NCBI GenBank assembly: GCA_021613535.1
Contig: CP075497.1
Coordinates: 13,144,001 to 13,208,000, forward strand
Direction: 5' to 3'
Source of the DNA: Adineta vaga
Taxonomy: Eukaryota; Rotifera
DNA: 64,000 nucleotides
Shown here one piece after another: positions 40,366 through 52,886 of this stretch. The translations under genes and the position numbers were made by a program. The notes below the pieces were generated by a model. That model did no database searches. It was not told the DNA's origin and saw only the letters and a program-made list of their open reading frames with translations. The stretch's first letter is position 1. The number at the start of each line of letters is the position of its first letter.

Positions 40366-42141
40366 GTATTACAAAATTCGAAGATCTTGACAATGAACTT
40401 ATCTATGAAATATTTGATTATCTCGATTATTATCATATATATCAAAGTTTTTTCAATCTTAACTATTGATTTCGTTCGTCTCTTATTCAATTAACATTTC
40501 CACTGAAAATCAATGTTCCTATTATATCTCAAACAATCTTCAATCGTTATCATCGAGATATAATCCTTCCTAACACACATCGAATTGATTATTTTAAAGT
40601 ATTAAATCATTACATGTTCGAAGATGAAACACTTTCTTTATCATCGAAAACATCTCTTCAAACGCTCATTCTTGAAAATGTTCTAACAAGTTGTCTAAAC
40701 AATCTTCTTCTTCAATTAACTTCCTTACCCTATCTTTCTTCACTAAGTATCACTACTCTCGACGATGTTAAAGAAAAAACATGTTTATCAAACAATATTT
40801 CGTTTACCTGTTTTGAAATTTTGCAAATTATTCTTAGGAAATCAATCTTCTAACGAGAAATTACCATTGTCTAGCGGTGAATACAGTTCAATCGAACATT
40901 TAATCATTGAACATCGAATATACTATGACGAATTACATTCATTGTTATCATACGTTCCTCAACTTCGTCATTTGTCATTACGTACATTGTTTTTATATGA
41001 AGTAACACAAAACCAATTGTCTTCATTTGTCTTGAACTTTTTAACACATCTATCTCTCATACTTGAATATTCTGTCAAATTCGATGATTTAGAACAGCTT
41101 CTTGTGAAATATTTTCCCTTTATTCAAGTTTTACACATTTCTTCTGATTGGGCATGCCTCGATGCGAATAAATGGATACAATTAATACCATCGTATTTAC
41201 CAAATTTACGGATCTTCGATGTTCAATTCGAAATCTATTCAAAATTTTCCGGGAGAAGACGAACATTTGAAACAGAATCTTTTCCATTCCGATCTTCATT
41301 CTGGAATGAACGACAATGAATTTTTGACGAACGAAGTAGCTCAAGTAGATATGGTGAATGCATTATTTTCTATTCAACAAATCCATATAGGTATCTATTC
41401 ATTTCATTTCTTTACTCTGAATTACATATGTCGTCTATTGGATTTCTTAGGAGAAAAGATTATAAATTATGTCATCTATTGAATGATGATACATGTAGTA
41501 CGAAGACAATCTACGAACGAGTTGATCATGTACAAATTCCCGATGAAAAAATTATGAATAAATGTATATGTTATTTTCCACAAGCTACTAAACTTACTTT
41601 GGAAGATGGCTGTGCTATCACCACTTGTGAATCAATAACAACTAGTCTCATTCGCATAATACCCCTGAAACAATTGAAAACTTTGATAATTAAATCTGGT
41701 TATATCTCATTTATGATTATGATTAAACTATTATCATTCGCACCCAATATTCAAACATTCGCATTCGAAACGATGTCCATTTCTTTGATTGATAAGAAAG
41801 ATATCGAACAAAATCATATTGTTCAATCTGTAGCGAATACTAATATAATTACTAATGTTACTTTCAATGAAAAATGTACATTAGAGAAAGTTGAATTACT
41901 TGTTATGTTATTTCCTCGGATGGAACATCTTCGAATTCATATATTATTATATGACACGACATCGATATTTCGACTTCTTCTAGATACAAATACTAAGAAT
42001 ACAAGTCACTTAGTTTCATTATGCTTTCAAAGTGATGTTATTCCTTCATTCGAACATTGGAACCAAAGAATAAACTCTGAAAGTATACACTGCCGGTGGA
42101 AAACAATATATACAAACAACAATTTATACTTATGGCGTTAA
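40366..42141 (+). pseudogene. F-box/LRR protein, full-length but broken
   Basis: The N-terminal F-box-like segment [20 protein letters not shown] matches the stub at 46059. An in-frame TGA follows NLNY at about 40479, where the paralogue has CGA (Arg). A frameshift near 40770 and another near 41220-41320 break the LRR-like region (SYVPQLRHLSLRTL, YFPFIQVLHISSD). A GT-AG intron at about 41391-41452 is conserved in position with the relic at 44.6 kb. The C-terminal part (41460-42141) is open: KQLKTLIIKSGYISFMI, LLSFAPNIQTFAFE, LLVMLFPRMEHLRIHI. F-box proteins recruit substrates to SCF ubiquitin ligases; this copy probably cannot. Confidence 0.8.
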
Positions 42142-42229
42142 TTTTCAGTATATATCATAACTATTTTCTTTGTGTAATCCTAAATTGATTTATTTAAATA
42201 CAATAAGAGAAGAATACCGAGGGTATCAT

Positions 42230-42288
42230 CTTGAGGGTCGCGGGTGTGGGTATGATGTTATAGTCAATACTAACACCCACACCCTTCC
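42230..42288. repeat. Fold-back element H20
   Basis: CTTGAGGGTCGCGGGTGTGG and TAACACCCACACCCTTCC flank TATGATGTTATAGTCAATA. It lies about 90 bp after the stop of the broken F-box gene. Confidence 0.86.
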
Positions 42289-42481
42289 ATCATAACTTAT
42301 AAGAAATGTTTCATTCTCAATACATCACTACGTAGTTATAAACCTTTTTATACATTCATATTTGTTTTGTCATGAAATCAAAATGATTCATATGTGTTAT
42401 GGTTCGTTGCTTATCAAATAAACACATTATATATATATATATATGTATCATAAGAAGTGAAACATATTTACTCATTTTAAG

Positions 42482-44299
42482 ATGGCTTTAACAAATATTG
42501 AATCAAAAACATGGTTTGATTATTTTCCTCCTGAAATAATTTTTCATATATTTGAATATTTATCAAGAAATGATATTATTTATACTTTTTTTAACTTCAA
42601 TCAACGATTCAATAATCTATTATTAAATAATCCATTTTATTTCACTCATATGAAATTAACAACAAGAAAAAGTTTAAAAATGTGGGAAAATATTCTTCCG
42701 ATTGTTGCTGTATATATACAATCAATACATATGACCACAATTGATTTACCTATTTCATTAAAAAATTTTCCAAATTTAAAATCAATAATTTTATCTTTAC
42801 CATGTGATTTTCCCGATGAACAATTAAATCTAATTATCAATAGTGATCTATTTCAAAATTTAGATACATTAAAAATGAAACAAATGGAAATATTTCAAAA
42901 ACATTATTTTGATTATGGTGATTTTATTAAAAACAATTCTACAATACCAAAAGAAATCATTTCTTATCAAACGAATATATTAACCAAAGTTTTTAATAAT
43001 AAAAGTTTATTAAAAATATTTCAATATTCACAAACAATATTACCATTAGAAAGATTTCGAATAAATCATTTTCAAATTAATAATAATTTACATTCATTAA
43101 CATTATCAGTAACTTATTTTGCAGAAATTTTTTTATGGCTTAAATTTACACCAAATTTAAAATATTTAAATGTTCAATCAAGAGTACCATATCGTACACA
43201 TGACCATCCAGTAGTTAAAGTTGATGTTAAATTAGAATATTTATATTTAAAATTGAATAATGATACTTCTCATAATCCTGAAATATGGAGTACTGAAATT
43301 GATTTTACTACATTTAAAAATGGCCTAGTGCAATTTTCATCATCTCTAATTTGTTTTTCACTTAATTTAGCTGATTCAGTAATAAAAGCACAATATAAAT
43401 TTCCATTTCGAAGTGATGAACTTAAACAATTATTAAAATCAATGATAAAACTTGAAAAATTTCATTTCTATGCTCAATTAGTTGGTTGTGGCACTATTCC
43501 TGAAAGTATTTTATCAAGATTTAATGATCTCCCTTGGTCATTTGGAACACATGGAAATTATATCTATACATTACCATTTCATTTTGATTATTTAGATTGT
43601 TTTAAAAATGTTGCTAGTATTAAATCAACTAATCAAAATATTCTAAAAACGAATTCTCGAATATGGCATCATGTCAAAACAGCTGCTTTTTCTTTTGAGA
43701 CGATTTATGATACATTTTTAATGAAATACCTTAAAATTATGATGCCAAATTTAACACATATTGAATTTAATGAATATTATTGTAATGATATACCGAGTTT
43801 GTTTGTAACTAAAAGTATTCCATTAAATAGTGTTACAACAGCTCGTATTACAGGCAAATTCTTGGAAATAGTAAAAGATCGGTTAATCAACACATTACCA
43901 AACTTAAAACATTTATTTGTATCAATCAGAAGTTTATCACAAAAATTAGCCGAAAGAATTCACCGGTTCATTGATAAGTGTCTTACCATTGATGAATTTT
44001 TAAATCTAATTTATTATTATTGTCCCAACTTTCAACAAATTTGCTTTTGTCCAAGGTATCTCAGCGGTCAGCACCTTATAGACATCGCAAGTTTTGTAAT
44101 ACAAATATCGAACAATTTCAATTATAGGTCGACATTTAAGCTTTATGGTGATGAACGAAAAAAAGTACCTGGAGATTTGTTAGAATTAAGTCTAAGTGAA
44201 CTTATTCAATATATTGGTATGAACGAGACTCTGCTAAGTTATCAAGTGAAAAGTTTTCAAAGATATTTAGTATTTTCAAGGAAAGTACTGAACAATTAA
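42482..44299 (+). CDS. F-box/LRR protein, intact, 605 aa
   Basis: Single-exon ORF from ATG 42482. An F-box-like helix-loop region occupies about residues 10-50 (WFDYFPPEIIFHIFEYLSR, FNFNQRFNNLLLNN). It is followed by irregular leucine-rich repeats (IHMTTIDLPISLKNFPNLKS, FTPNLKYLNVQS, LPNLKHLFVSIRSL) to the C-terminus. Predicted substrate adaptor of an SCF-type E3 ligase; the substrate is unknown. It is only distantly similar to the flanking F-box relics and has no intron, whereas they do. A fold-back lies 140 bp downstream. Confidence 0.85.
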   Translation: MALTNIESKTWFDYFPPEIIFHIFEYLSRNDIIYTFFNFNQRFNNLLLNNPFYFTHMKLTTRKSLKMWENILPIVAVYIQSIHMTTIDLPISLKNFPNLKSIILSLPCDFPDEQLNLIINSDLFQNLDTLKMKQMEIFQKHYFDYGDFIKNNSTIPKEIISYQTNILTKVFNNKSLLKIFQYSQTILPLERFRINHFQINNNLHSLTLSVTYFAEIFLWLKFTPNLKYLNVQSRVPYRTHDHPVVKVDVKLEYLYLKLNNDTSHNPEIWSTEIDFTTFKNGLVQFSSSLICFSLNLADSVIKAQYKFPFRSDELKQLLKSMIKLEKFHFYAQLVGCGTIPESILSRFNDLPWSFGTHGNYIYTLPFHFDYLDCFKNVASIKSTNQNILKTNSRIWHHVKTAAFSFETIYDTFLMKYLKIMMPNLTHIEFNEYYCNDIPSLFVTKSIPLNSVTTARITGKFLEIVKDRLINTLPNLKHLFVSIRSLSQKLAERIHRFIDKCLTIDEFLNLIYYYCPNFQQICFCPRYLSGQHLIDIASFVIQISNNFNYRSTFKLYGDERKKVPGDLLELSLSELIQYIGMNETLLSYQVKSFQRYLVFSRKVLNN

Positions 44300-44440
44300 A
44301 TTTTACTGTTCATATATAATCAAGAGATGTAAAATAACAAATATACAAGAAAAGAGAAATTTTATATTACTTTTTTTAAAATAAATACTATCAAAATCTA
44401 AAAAAAAGGCAGGCGGAAATCATCTGAATCTACTTCTTCA

Positions 44441-44517
44441 AAGGGTGGGTGTGGGTGGGTGTGATCGGCATTCGTTCTTACTGTATCTCCACACACTCAC
44501 ACCCCGCTTTATTTCAT
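44441..44517. repeat. Fold-back element H21
   Basis: AAGGGTGGGTGTGGGTGGGT and CTCCACACACTCACACCCCG flank GTGATCGGCATTCGTTCT. A long G-rich arm with mixed GGGT and TGTGGG units. Confidence 0.82.
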
Positions 44518-44539
44518 ATAGATTCATTCACTGACACTC

Positions 44540-45412
44540 AAAAACTGGCGATTGAACGACGGCCAAGCTTTTTCAAGTCATCATTTTGGATTGATCGGCA
44601 ATAGTTTTTTGACTATCGCTTGACGCAAACAGAATACTGGGGGAAAAGAATTCTTTATTCAACAATTCCATACAGGTATTTATCTCTAACATTTCAACTA
44701 CATCAAAACAAATCTATTTCATTGGTTTTTAGAAGAAAAGATTGTACAATAAGTAATCACTTGAATAGTGTCCTTTGTGTAAATGAATAAGGAAACATTT
44801 TAACGTCAGTTGATCATGTTCATCTTACAAACAAAGAAATCATGGAGAAATGTTTGGATTATTTTTTCCAAATGCGACAAAACTTACTTTAGAACGCAGG
44901 TTTTCTACAGCTACTACTCAATCAATGCTAAGCAGTCTTAGCCGTTTTCTCTCGTTATAATTGAATGTGGTCGTCTGTCTCTTTTGAAAATGGTTGAGCT
45001 CTTATTTTATACACCTAATCTTCAGACATTAACTTTTCAAACAATACCTCTTTACAAAGAGAGTGAAATAATTATTGAACAAAATGAAATATTTCAATCG
45101 ATATCAAAGACAAATCGTGTCATTAATGTTAATTACAATTCTGACTGTATATGAAACGAACTCGAACTACTGACTAAGCTATTTCCTCGTTTACAACAGC
45201 TTTAAATTAATATACAGATGAAAGATATGAAAACAATATTAGAATTTCTACTGAATAATAATCAACAGAATATTCCGGATTCCGGATTATTATGTTTTAC
45301 ATCAGCAAGTGAAGTTTATCTGGCGCATTTAAATAATCTGATCGAATTGGGAGTGTTATCTACTGACCAGAAAGCAAATCACACTGGTAACATCTTGTAT
45401 TTATGGTGGTAA
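44540..45412 (+). pseudogene. F-box/LRR paralogue, 3' relic 2
   Basis: Pieces match the C-terminal half of the 40366 paralogue: LLFYTPNLQTLTFQTIP, IIEQNEIFQSISKTN, LELLTKLFPRLQQL and KDMKTILEFLLNNNQQN, ending in YLWW at 45412. Internal stops occur (for example after NSDCI and after QQL). The intron at about 44676-44731 is in the same place as in the paralogue. Confidence 0.7.
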
Positions 45413-46058
45413 TTTATCTTACATATCGTTTCTTTTCAAATATATCTTTGGTGATATGTCAATTTAAATTTAATAAATTATGTAATTATTTTCAGTTATA
45501 CTAATATCACCTGTTTACATATTATTATGATAAATATTTTTGATCTTTCACTTTTGATTAAGAAAATGAATTTATAAAATATTCAATATGATTTATGCTA
45601 CAAAAATATGATCCACTCCAATTCTTTACTTTATGTTTTGATTTTAATATTCTGTCAGACTCTCAACTACTCGTCAATGATCACACAGATATATTCTTCT
45701 CGTGCTCATTGTGTTGTTAAAGAAACAAAAGAAAGTGCACATTTATCAATTAGTCATCGTCGAAAGTAATGTAGAAAACCTGATTTTTCTTCCTCGTTTC
45801 TCTTTCTTTCAATAATCGATCCCGAAAACTATACCCACATTCTCTTCTTGTTTGTATGTAATGATTGAGGTGTGACGAATTTCGATGTTATTTTCATATT
45901 TTTTGATGCAAGAAACGAAACGTCGTCGAAGTGGCAGTTTCGATGATTTGCATAATGTAGACGACCGAAAAAAACAACGAAAAGTTCGTGAGTAACATTA
46001 ATTTGTATTATTCTAAAGAAACTCGGCTTTCGTTTATTAGTGATATTCATCAAAAAGT

Positions 46059-46613
46059 ATGACACAATTGGAGAATCTTGCTAATGAACTTATTTATGAA
46101 ATATTTGAATATCTCGATTACTATCATGTTTACAAAGGATTCTTTGATCTTAATTATCGACTTCATTCACTTCTTATGCAATTAAGTCTTCCACTTAAGA
46201 TCAATCTCTTTCCGATGTCTCAAACAACTTTCAATCGTTACAATCAAGATATAATTTTACCTAATACACGTCGAATTCATACTCTGCGAATTCCAAATCA
46301 TTTCATGTTTGATCAAGATACACTTGCATTATCACATAAAACATTTCTTCAAACATTAATTCTTGAAAATATCGAACCACAGTATTTGAACAATCATCTT
46401 GATCAATTAACTTTATTCTTACAATTGTCATCATTAACTATCATAACAATTAACGCGGTCGATAATAAATCTTCTATCTATCAAAAAATATTTAGTTTAC
46501 CTTCGTTGAAATATTGCAAAGTATTATTATGGGATCGATATTCTGAATATATATTACCATATGCCATAAGAGATTACAGTCCCATTGAACATTTAATTAT
46601 CGTCGATAGATGA
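46059..46613 (+). pseudogene. F-box 5' stub fused to foreign tail
   Basis: Open from ATG 46059 for 184 codons: [52 protein letters not shown], then YSPIEHLIIVDR and a stop. The match to the 40366 paralogue ends at IEHLII, after which unrelated sequence (next entry) begins, so it is a truncated N-terminal half. It could still give an F-box-only protein if expressed. Confidence 0.6.
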
Positions 46614-46933
46614 AGGTGAGGATAGATTAACAAAAGTGGAAGATTTTGTAAAATCACCTAGTCAATACAGTCCAAAATCATTTGCTTTAAACATAGCTCA
46701 AAGGAAAAAAGTACGAAGATTTAATATATTTTTATTTTCAAGAAAATACTTTTCCTTTATTAATTTAGCTTCATCAAATCTATAAATGTTATCGACATCC
46801 TGACTATCCTAACAGTGGATGGGGTTGGCAATGGGATGAATCAAGCAAATTCGAAGCTTATTGTTTTATATGTGTTCCTATTCTACTTTTCATTATACCA
46901 ATTATACTTATTATATTGCGAGAACTTTCTTAA
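46605..46933 (+). pseudogene. C-terminal fragment of an unrecognised membrane protein
   Basis: Two apparent exons (to 46710 and 46779-46933) joined by a 68-bp GT-AG intron encode EGEDRLTKVEDFVKSP, KSFALNIAQRKK, then IYKCYRHPDYPNSGWGWQWD and a single hydrophobic segment (FICVPILLFIIPIILII) with stop RELS. No upstream exons exist because the F-box stub abuts it, so this is the tail of a displaced gene. Family unknown. Confidence 0.42.
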
Positions 46934-47029
46934 TTTTTCTATTTGCTGAATATCAATTAAAAACTTTTTCGTTACATGAATATATCATTTACAAGAAGTT
47001 ATTTTATTTCATTCAATTTTCAACAACAC

Positions 47030-47470
47030 ATTTTTGTATTCGATAATTCACATTGTCGACAACATATAGATTTCCTTCTCCATCGAATGCTATGTCTTCT
47101 GGCGCATATAATGTATGTAAAGATCTGCTCTTTCTATATCCACTTCAGTCCACTCGGAAAAAACAATTGTTCGACATGATGACCTTGATCATATCCACCA
47201 GAGACAAGTGTTTCATTTGATTTTTCATCCATCCAACGTTTTACTTCACAATATTCTGAATCACTAACATAAATAGCCCCATTTCGATCGATGGCTAGAT
47301 CGTTTCATTACTCGACGGTTTCCTGTATCGCAAACGATAAGTGAATTGTTCTGTTTATCAATAATTACATCTCTTGGTGTATTTAATTGATGAAGTTCAC
47401 TTCCTTTACCATTTCCACCCCAGCAACAATTCCATCAATGGTTAAATTTGGTCTTCATCGAATAATTCGA
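47030..47470 (-). pseudogene. NHL-repeat relic
   Basis: The minus strand encodes NHL blades in different frames: GIVAGGNGKGSELHQLNTP, DVIIDKQNNSLIVCDTGNRR, GAIYVSDSEYCEVKRWMD, then LYVVDNVNYRI. At least two frameshifts occur and the N-terminal TM and stalk are absent. It resembles the intact NHL protein at 50805, in opposite orientation. Confidence 0.72.
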
Positions 47471-48539
47471 AGACTGAACTGATTTTAATTCCATATTGAT
47501 CCCATGAATAATAATTCATATAAAATCACTGTATTTAAACTTTGTATTTGTGTATAAAAAAAGAAACTATACCTTCTGTTACTGTTATTGGTACAGTTAA
47601 TGATGTTTCTGTTGTTACCTATATTCTCTTTCATTATAGCGTGATTAAAATAATAATGATAATTGATATAATCAACATACTAATAAATAATTTACATATC
47701 CTTTTTTGGTAATCGAGTATGATCATTGCTAAAATAATGGATTATTCTTTCAACTTTATTTATCATTTGAAATACACGTACATTGTTTCTATTATGATTG
47801 AGATGTGTTCATCATTGTTAATTGTTGATAGATGGTTCATGTTTGATACTCCTATCAAATTGATATGATTAAAAAGTCTACAAAAATAATATCTATATCA
47901 TGAATTCATAATAAAAACTAATCAGATCATTTCCTTGTTAACATTATAACAGATGTGACTTTGCGCATCTACGTCATTTTATTTTTCAAATATTTTTATA
48001 AAGGATATGGAAGTAAACTGTATCAATCAACATTAGATATCATGCTTATTGAAATCAAATACGCAAAATCAAGATTTTGTTTTATAACGAGAAAGAAAAG
48101 TATGTAAAGAAAATATAAAACAACGTATTCTAAAGTATCGTTAGTAATAATCTTATTTGATTTTTTTGTCTGAAAACAATCGTTTTTGATTCAAAAAGAA
48201 TATTATGATTTTTTTTCTTTCAGGAAACTTTGTGTTTCCTTTCAACAAACCTGATTTTTAATGTTATTTTAATATTGATTACATTGTTTTATGTTGGCGT
48301 TTTGTTTTGATTTAGGCACTGGAAAAGGAAAGGGACTTGCGTTCATCCGTTTATTTAACTATTATGTTATTGTTCTAGTTATTTATCACAAATATTCTAT
48401 TAATGTCAAAATATACACAATAACATACAGAATTTTTCTTTTTTGAGAAAAATCTGATTATGTCTACAAGATCGTCATCTCAATCGTTATACAAATGTAT
48501 ACATGAAAAATGGATTATATGGAATATGTTTGATCCTCG
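47471..48539. other. Gene-free stretch
   Basis: AT-rich sequence with stops in all frames; no fold-back, RNA or domain recognised. Confidence 0.45.
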
Positions 48540-50160
48540 ATGAACAGATCCATCAATAAAATATCGATAAATGCTATCAATTCGTCTCTGTTTCATTCTT
48601 ATTATATAATATCTTTTTCAATTTTAACAACATATATTTCTATTAGTATTCAAATTAAGAATAAGATTATACCATTTTCATCTCAATCTATGTATGAAAA
48701 TCTTCGAAAACAATATTTCAATAATTTACAATGTCCATGTAATAAAACAGTGATACTTTATAAAACATTTGTGAAACTTATTCCATCAAGTTTGTTTAAG
48801 TGATTTTATTTCACAAAAATGAATCGACTTTATATTTAAAGTTGATTCAACATTAATTTATCCAATCGATATTCGAACAAGTTTAAGTTCTATGTGTCAA
48901 TTTCATAATTCATCTTTAATTGAACCAATATTATTAACTAAACAAATATTAGAAACAAAAGTTCAAACAATTTTATATTCATTATTTCAAATGACATTAT
49001 TTAGATAAACTTGGAATATATAATATGAAAAACATTCATCCACTAACAACATTACCTGATCTTATCAATGAATTGTCATTATACTTATTTAAATCATTTT
49101 GATTGGATTTCTATTTTAACTATTCTATTTGGTCTTCTTGGTGGTATAACATCAGTATTACGTATTATTACTCCATTTATTATTCATTTTATTGTATTTA
49201 TAAAAAAAAACGATTCTTTTCAAAATCAATTCAACAAAATCGAACAATTCGAATTCGTCTAAAACATTTTTCTCAATCTATACAAATGAAAATACTTCAT
49301 TTAAATCTTTATAATAAACATTCTCGTGATAAAAATCGTGTTTATCATGATATTTTATCAACATGGTTATATATTATTTTATTTTCTGATTTATCAAATC
49401 AAATAATAAAAAAAAACAATTATATAAACAAAATTAATATGTCCATGCACATAAATATCAATATCTTTTGAAAATTTTATAAATATTCAAGTTAATTATC
49501 ATCAAATCATGGTGGTATGAAAATTTTCCTTCATCTTTATCTATTCTTGATATTCAAATCAATTTTTATTTAATTGCATCATCTTATTTTCAAACATTAT
49601 CAACATTTTATGAATTTACAAATACAACAGTAAATAATGGAAATCAACGATTTTTAAATACAACTTTTATCAAATGATTCATTTATTAATATATTTATTG
49701 AATCAACACGAAATGAATTTCGTTATCAAATGTTATTAATTAATATATCATTACATGCAAATCATTATGAAATTAAGTACACATCTTCAACCATTAATAA
49801 TTCGAGATTTAGTTGTAAAATATCATATACGTAATTATAAATATATGAATTATTTACTTTTAATTTAAAAGAAGACGAATGTCGTTGTATACGTCATTCA
49901 ACATGTAATATTAATTGGGAAGTTGAAGGTATACAAGGTGGTTGTTCTGTTCTTGATTCTATATTTAAATCATCAATGATTTGTTGGTTTAAAAATAGTT
50001 ATTGTTTAAATCGTTTACAATTATTTATTTCAAAATTAATTGGTAGGAAACTTGTTTCTCCTAAAATACTAAATCGATCATTACTTAGTCAATATTCTCT
50101 CGATACTTCAATAAAAACAATTGTTGATGAAATCATGATTGAATATTGGAATATTTGATA
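48540..50160 (+). pseudogene. Cys-rich membrane protein relic, copy a
   Basis: Broken frames give a TM (YYIISFSILTTYISISIQIK), a Cys motif (NLQCPCNKTVILYKTFVKLI), then DFISQK, a further TM region (49068-49260) and a late ectodomain piece (DECRCIRHSTCNINWEVEGI, SSMICWFKNSYCLNRLQLFI) ending at 50158. It resembles a large rotifer family of Cys-rich TM proteins known to me only from memory. Many stops make it non-functional. Confidence 0.5.
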
Positions 50161-50570
50161 GTGAATCAAATGATATTGAAATAAATCAACGTGAATAAAT
50201 AATAACAAGAGTTCATCTTATAATTTTCTTAATTACAATTTATTTAAATATCAATATAAATAAAACAATTTTAAATCCTTTAGAAAATGATTATAATCAA
50301 TTATTAATATCTTATTCTAATTCATTTGATTGTCCTTGTGAAAAAATATCTATTGAATATAAATATTTTATTAAAATTGATACAAGAATTCATTGAATAT
50401 GTTCAAGTGATTTTATTAAAAAAGAATGAATTAATTATTTATCTCCTTATATTGGTTTAACAATAGATAAACGACGTGATATTCGTCTACGTGATCATGC
50501 ATATTTTACATTCCTATCATCTATATGTCAATTATCTCAAAGAATAATAAAAAAAATGCTATTATCATAA
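50161..50570 (+). pseudogene. Cys-rich membrane protein relic, copy b (5' part)
   Basis: Encodes the same opening as copy a: TM (FLITIYLNINI), then YNQLLISYSNSFDCPCEKI, SIEYKYFIKIDTRIH, stop, ICSSDFIKK, and ends at LSSICQLSQRIIKK. It is truncated near 50570. The tandem arrangement with copy a suggests local duplication before decay. Confidence 0.5.
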
Positions 50571-50804
50571 AATATCATTTATTGAAATAAAATATATATC
50601 TTTTTTGTCTAAATTTCTTGAATTTTAGATTTTCAAACTATATAAATTCACAATTCACAATGAATCAAAACAAGATAGGAGTTAATCAAGTAATGGATTT
50701 TTGAGAAAAAACCAAATGAAATAGAAAGCACTATTGTTTATTTTAGTTTAAAAGAGACAATTTCCATATAGCACAAATATCAAATATTGAATCACGAGTA
50801 TCGT

Positions 50805-52257
50805 ATGTATATTATAAATATAAAATCTATAATCAAAAGAATCGCTCATTCTAGATGTGAACAATTTCGAAATAGAAAATTCATTCGTAACCTATGTATT
50901 ATCACCGTTGTTATTTTTATTATAATAGCAATATTTATTTGTGCACCTATTTTTATGAAGAAAGTGAAAAATGCACAAGTTACATCACTAATTGCAGAAC
51001 CATCAATGGTAACAACGACAGAAGAGAAAACTACAACATTGCCATCCACGACAACAACTGAAACGTTATCATCATCATCAACCACAACAAACAGTACTAC
51101 GATAAAAACAACATACAGTACTACAAAAACAACAACAATAACAGAAAGAGGTATATGTCGTATGGGAAAAAAGATAGTCTTTTTTCAGTCACATGACTTA
51201 TTTGTAACTTTTTACCTGGGAGAAAAAAAAGAATTTACGAACTACTAAATCGATAGTTGAAGGTTGTGATAAGGTCTTACTCAAAAGAATTATTTTTTTG
51301 TTTATTTTTTACAAAAAAAACAAATTTATTCTTATTGTAGATAACACGGGCCGTAGATGGGTACAAAATGGTTTTACTGTTGCGGGAGGAAATGGAGAAG
51401 GGGACCAACTAAATCAATTGAATAGTCCCACTAAAATCTATATTGATAATGATAATGATCAAATTCTTTATATCGTCGACAGACATAATCATCGTGTTCT
51501 TAGATGGAAGCAAGGTGGTACGAAAGGTGAAATCATTGCTGGTGGAAATGGGAAAGGGGATGAAATGAATAAATTAAATCTTCCGAGCGATGTGATTATC
51601 GAGAAAGGTAAAAATTCTTTTATTATTTGCGATTCTAAAAATAGACGAGTAGTACGATGGTTCAATCAAAATCAAACTAACATGCGTCAACAAATAATCA
51701 GATCGAGAATCAATTGTTCCGATCTGGTAATGGACATCAATCTAGATCTTCATATTTCTGATGTTTATAAACGTGAAATAAAACGATGGAAAGACGGGGA
51801 GACAGATGGAACTATTGTAGCCAATGGAAATAATTTTGGTGATCACGCTAATCGAATCTATCTTCTTATACCATTCTTTATTGATCAACATCAATCCGTT
51901 TATGTATCGGATACTTACAATGATCGCGTGTTGAAATGGACAAAAAGTACAACAAAAGCAATCGTGGTGTGTGGTGGCCATGGTTCAGGAAATGATTTCA
52001 CTCAATTATCGAGTCCTTCTGGATTATTTGTTGATCAACAAAGCAACATATATGTGGCTGATACATGGGGTCATAGAATCATACGTTGGTCAAATGGATC
52101 TAAAGAGGGTAAAATTATCGTTGGTGGAAATGGACAAGGACAACAATCAAATCAATTAAATTGTCCTGATAGTTTAGCATTCGATCATCAAGGAAATCTC
52201 TATGTTTCTGATTACAACAATCATCGAATACAGAAATTTAATATTATTCATGATTAA
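50805..52257 (+). CDS. Type II membrane NHL-repeat protein, 420 aa
   Basis: Two exons, 50805-51150 and 51341-52257, joined in frame across a 190-bp intron. ATG 50805 was chosen; the upstream in-frame TTG is not a eukaryotic start, and a further 5' exon cannot be excluded. A basic cytosolic tail (IIKRIAHSRCEQFRNRKFIR) precedes one TM (NLCIITVVIFIIIAIFICAP). A Thr/Ser-rich, probably O-glycosylated stalk (TTTTETLSSSSTTTNST) follows, then a six-bladed NHL propeller: LYIVDRHNHRVLRW, FIICDSKNRRVVRW, VYVSDTYNDRVLKW, IYVADTWGHRIIRW, LYVSDYNNHRIQKF. Blades are linked by GGNGxG...NQLNxP. Extracellular binding role inferred; the ligand is unknown. It belongs to a strongly expanded family in such genomes. 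Confidence 0.9.
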
Positions 52258-52483
52258 AACGATTCTTTTTCATATATAAAATAAGATCATTAAATCTATT
52301 TTCAAAACATGTTGTTTTGTTTTTCTTTCGATAACGATCAAATATCTGCTATAATTTGATTTTGCTTTTGCCAAGAAAAATAATTGTTCTACCATTTTTT
52401 AACGGAAGTATTTCGATGATATTAAAAATGTGTAAAAAGTTCTCTAAACATACAACTATATAGAAGTATACTGATTGTAGCAA

Positions 52484-52537
52484 GTGAGTGTGGGTGTCGG
52501 GGGTGAATTGTATTGATTAATTTCATTCACACCGTCA
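52484..52537. repeat. Fold-back element H22
   Basis: GTGAGTGTGGGTGTCGGGGG and TTCATTCACACCGTCA flank TGAATTGTATTGATTAAT. It lies 226 bp after the NHL gene and about 90 bp before the homology block of propeller gene copy B begins. Confidence 0.72.
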
Positions 52538-52886
52538 ATGAATGAAAAGTCAAAAAGTATCTAGTTAGAATTCGGTAATAACACTTGAATATGTAAATGA
52601 AACTTTCGGATTGTCCTCCTAAGTTTCAAGATAATATATTCAAAAGCAATTTCTTGTTATTAGGTTATGGTGCCTTTTAAATTTTTCATAAAATGTCTTT
52701 TAACGACATAAAATAGTTGTATTTTGAAAAAGAAGCTTCACAGTATCACATGTTTTAACTTACTTTTAACTAATCTAATGTATATTTATGATATCGTTAC
52801 TTTGTGTCGTTCTCACCTGTAACTATATTGTATATAAGTTATTTTTCTTACCTCTACAAAACATTCTTTTATTCTAACGTGGTATA

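Noticed and set aside
42428-42443. (TA)n runs here and at about 7213, 12080, 33520 and 60558 as regulatory elements
   Set aside because: Short microsatellites common in AT-rich DNA; several lie inside introns. No specific evidence of function.
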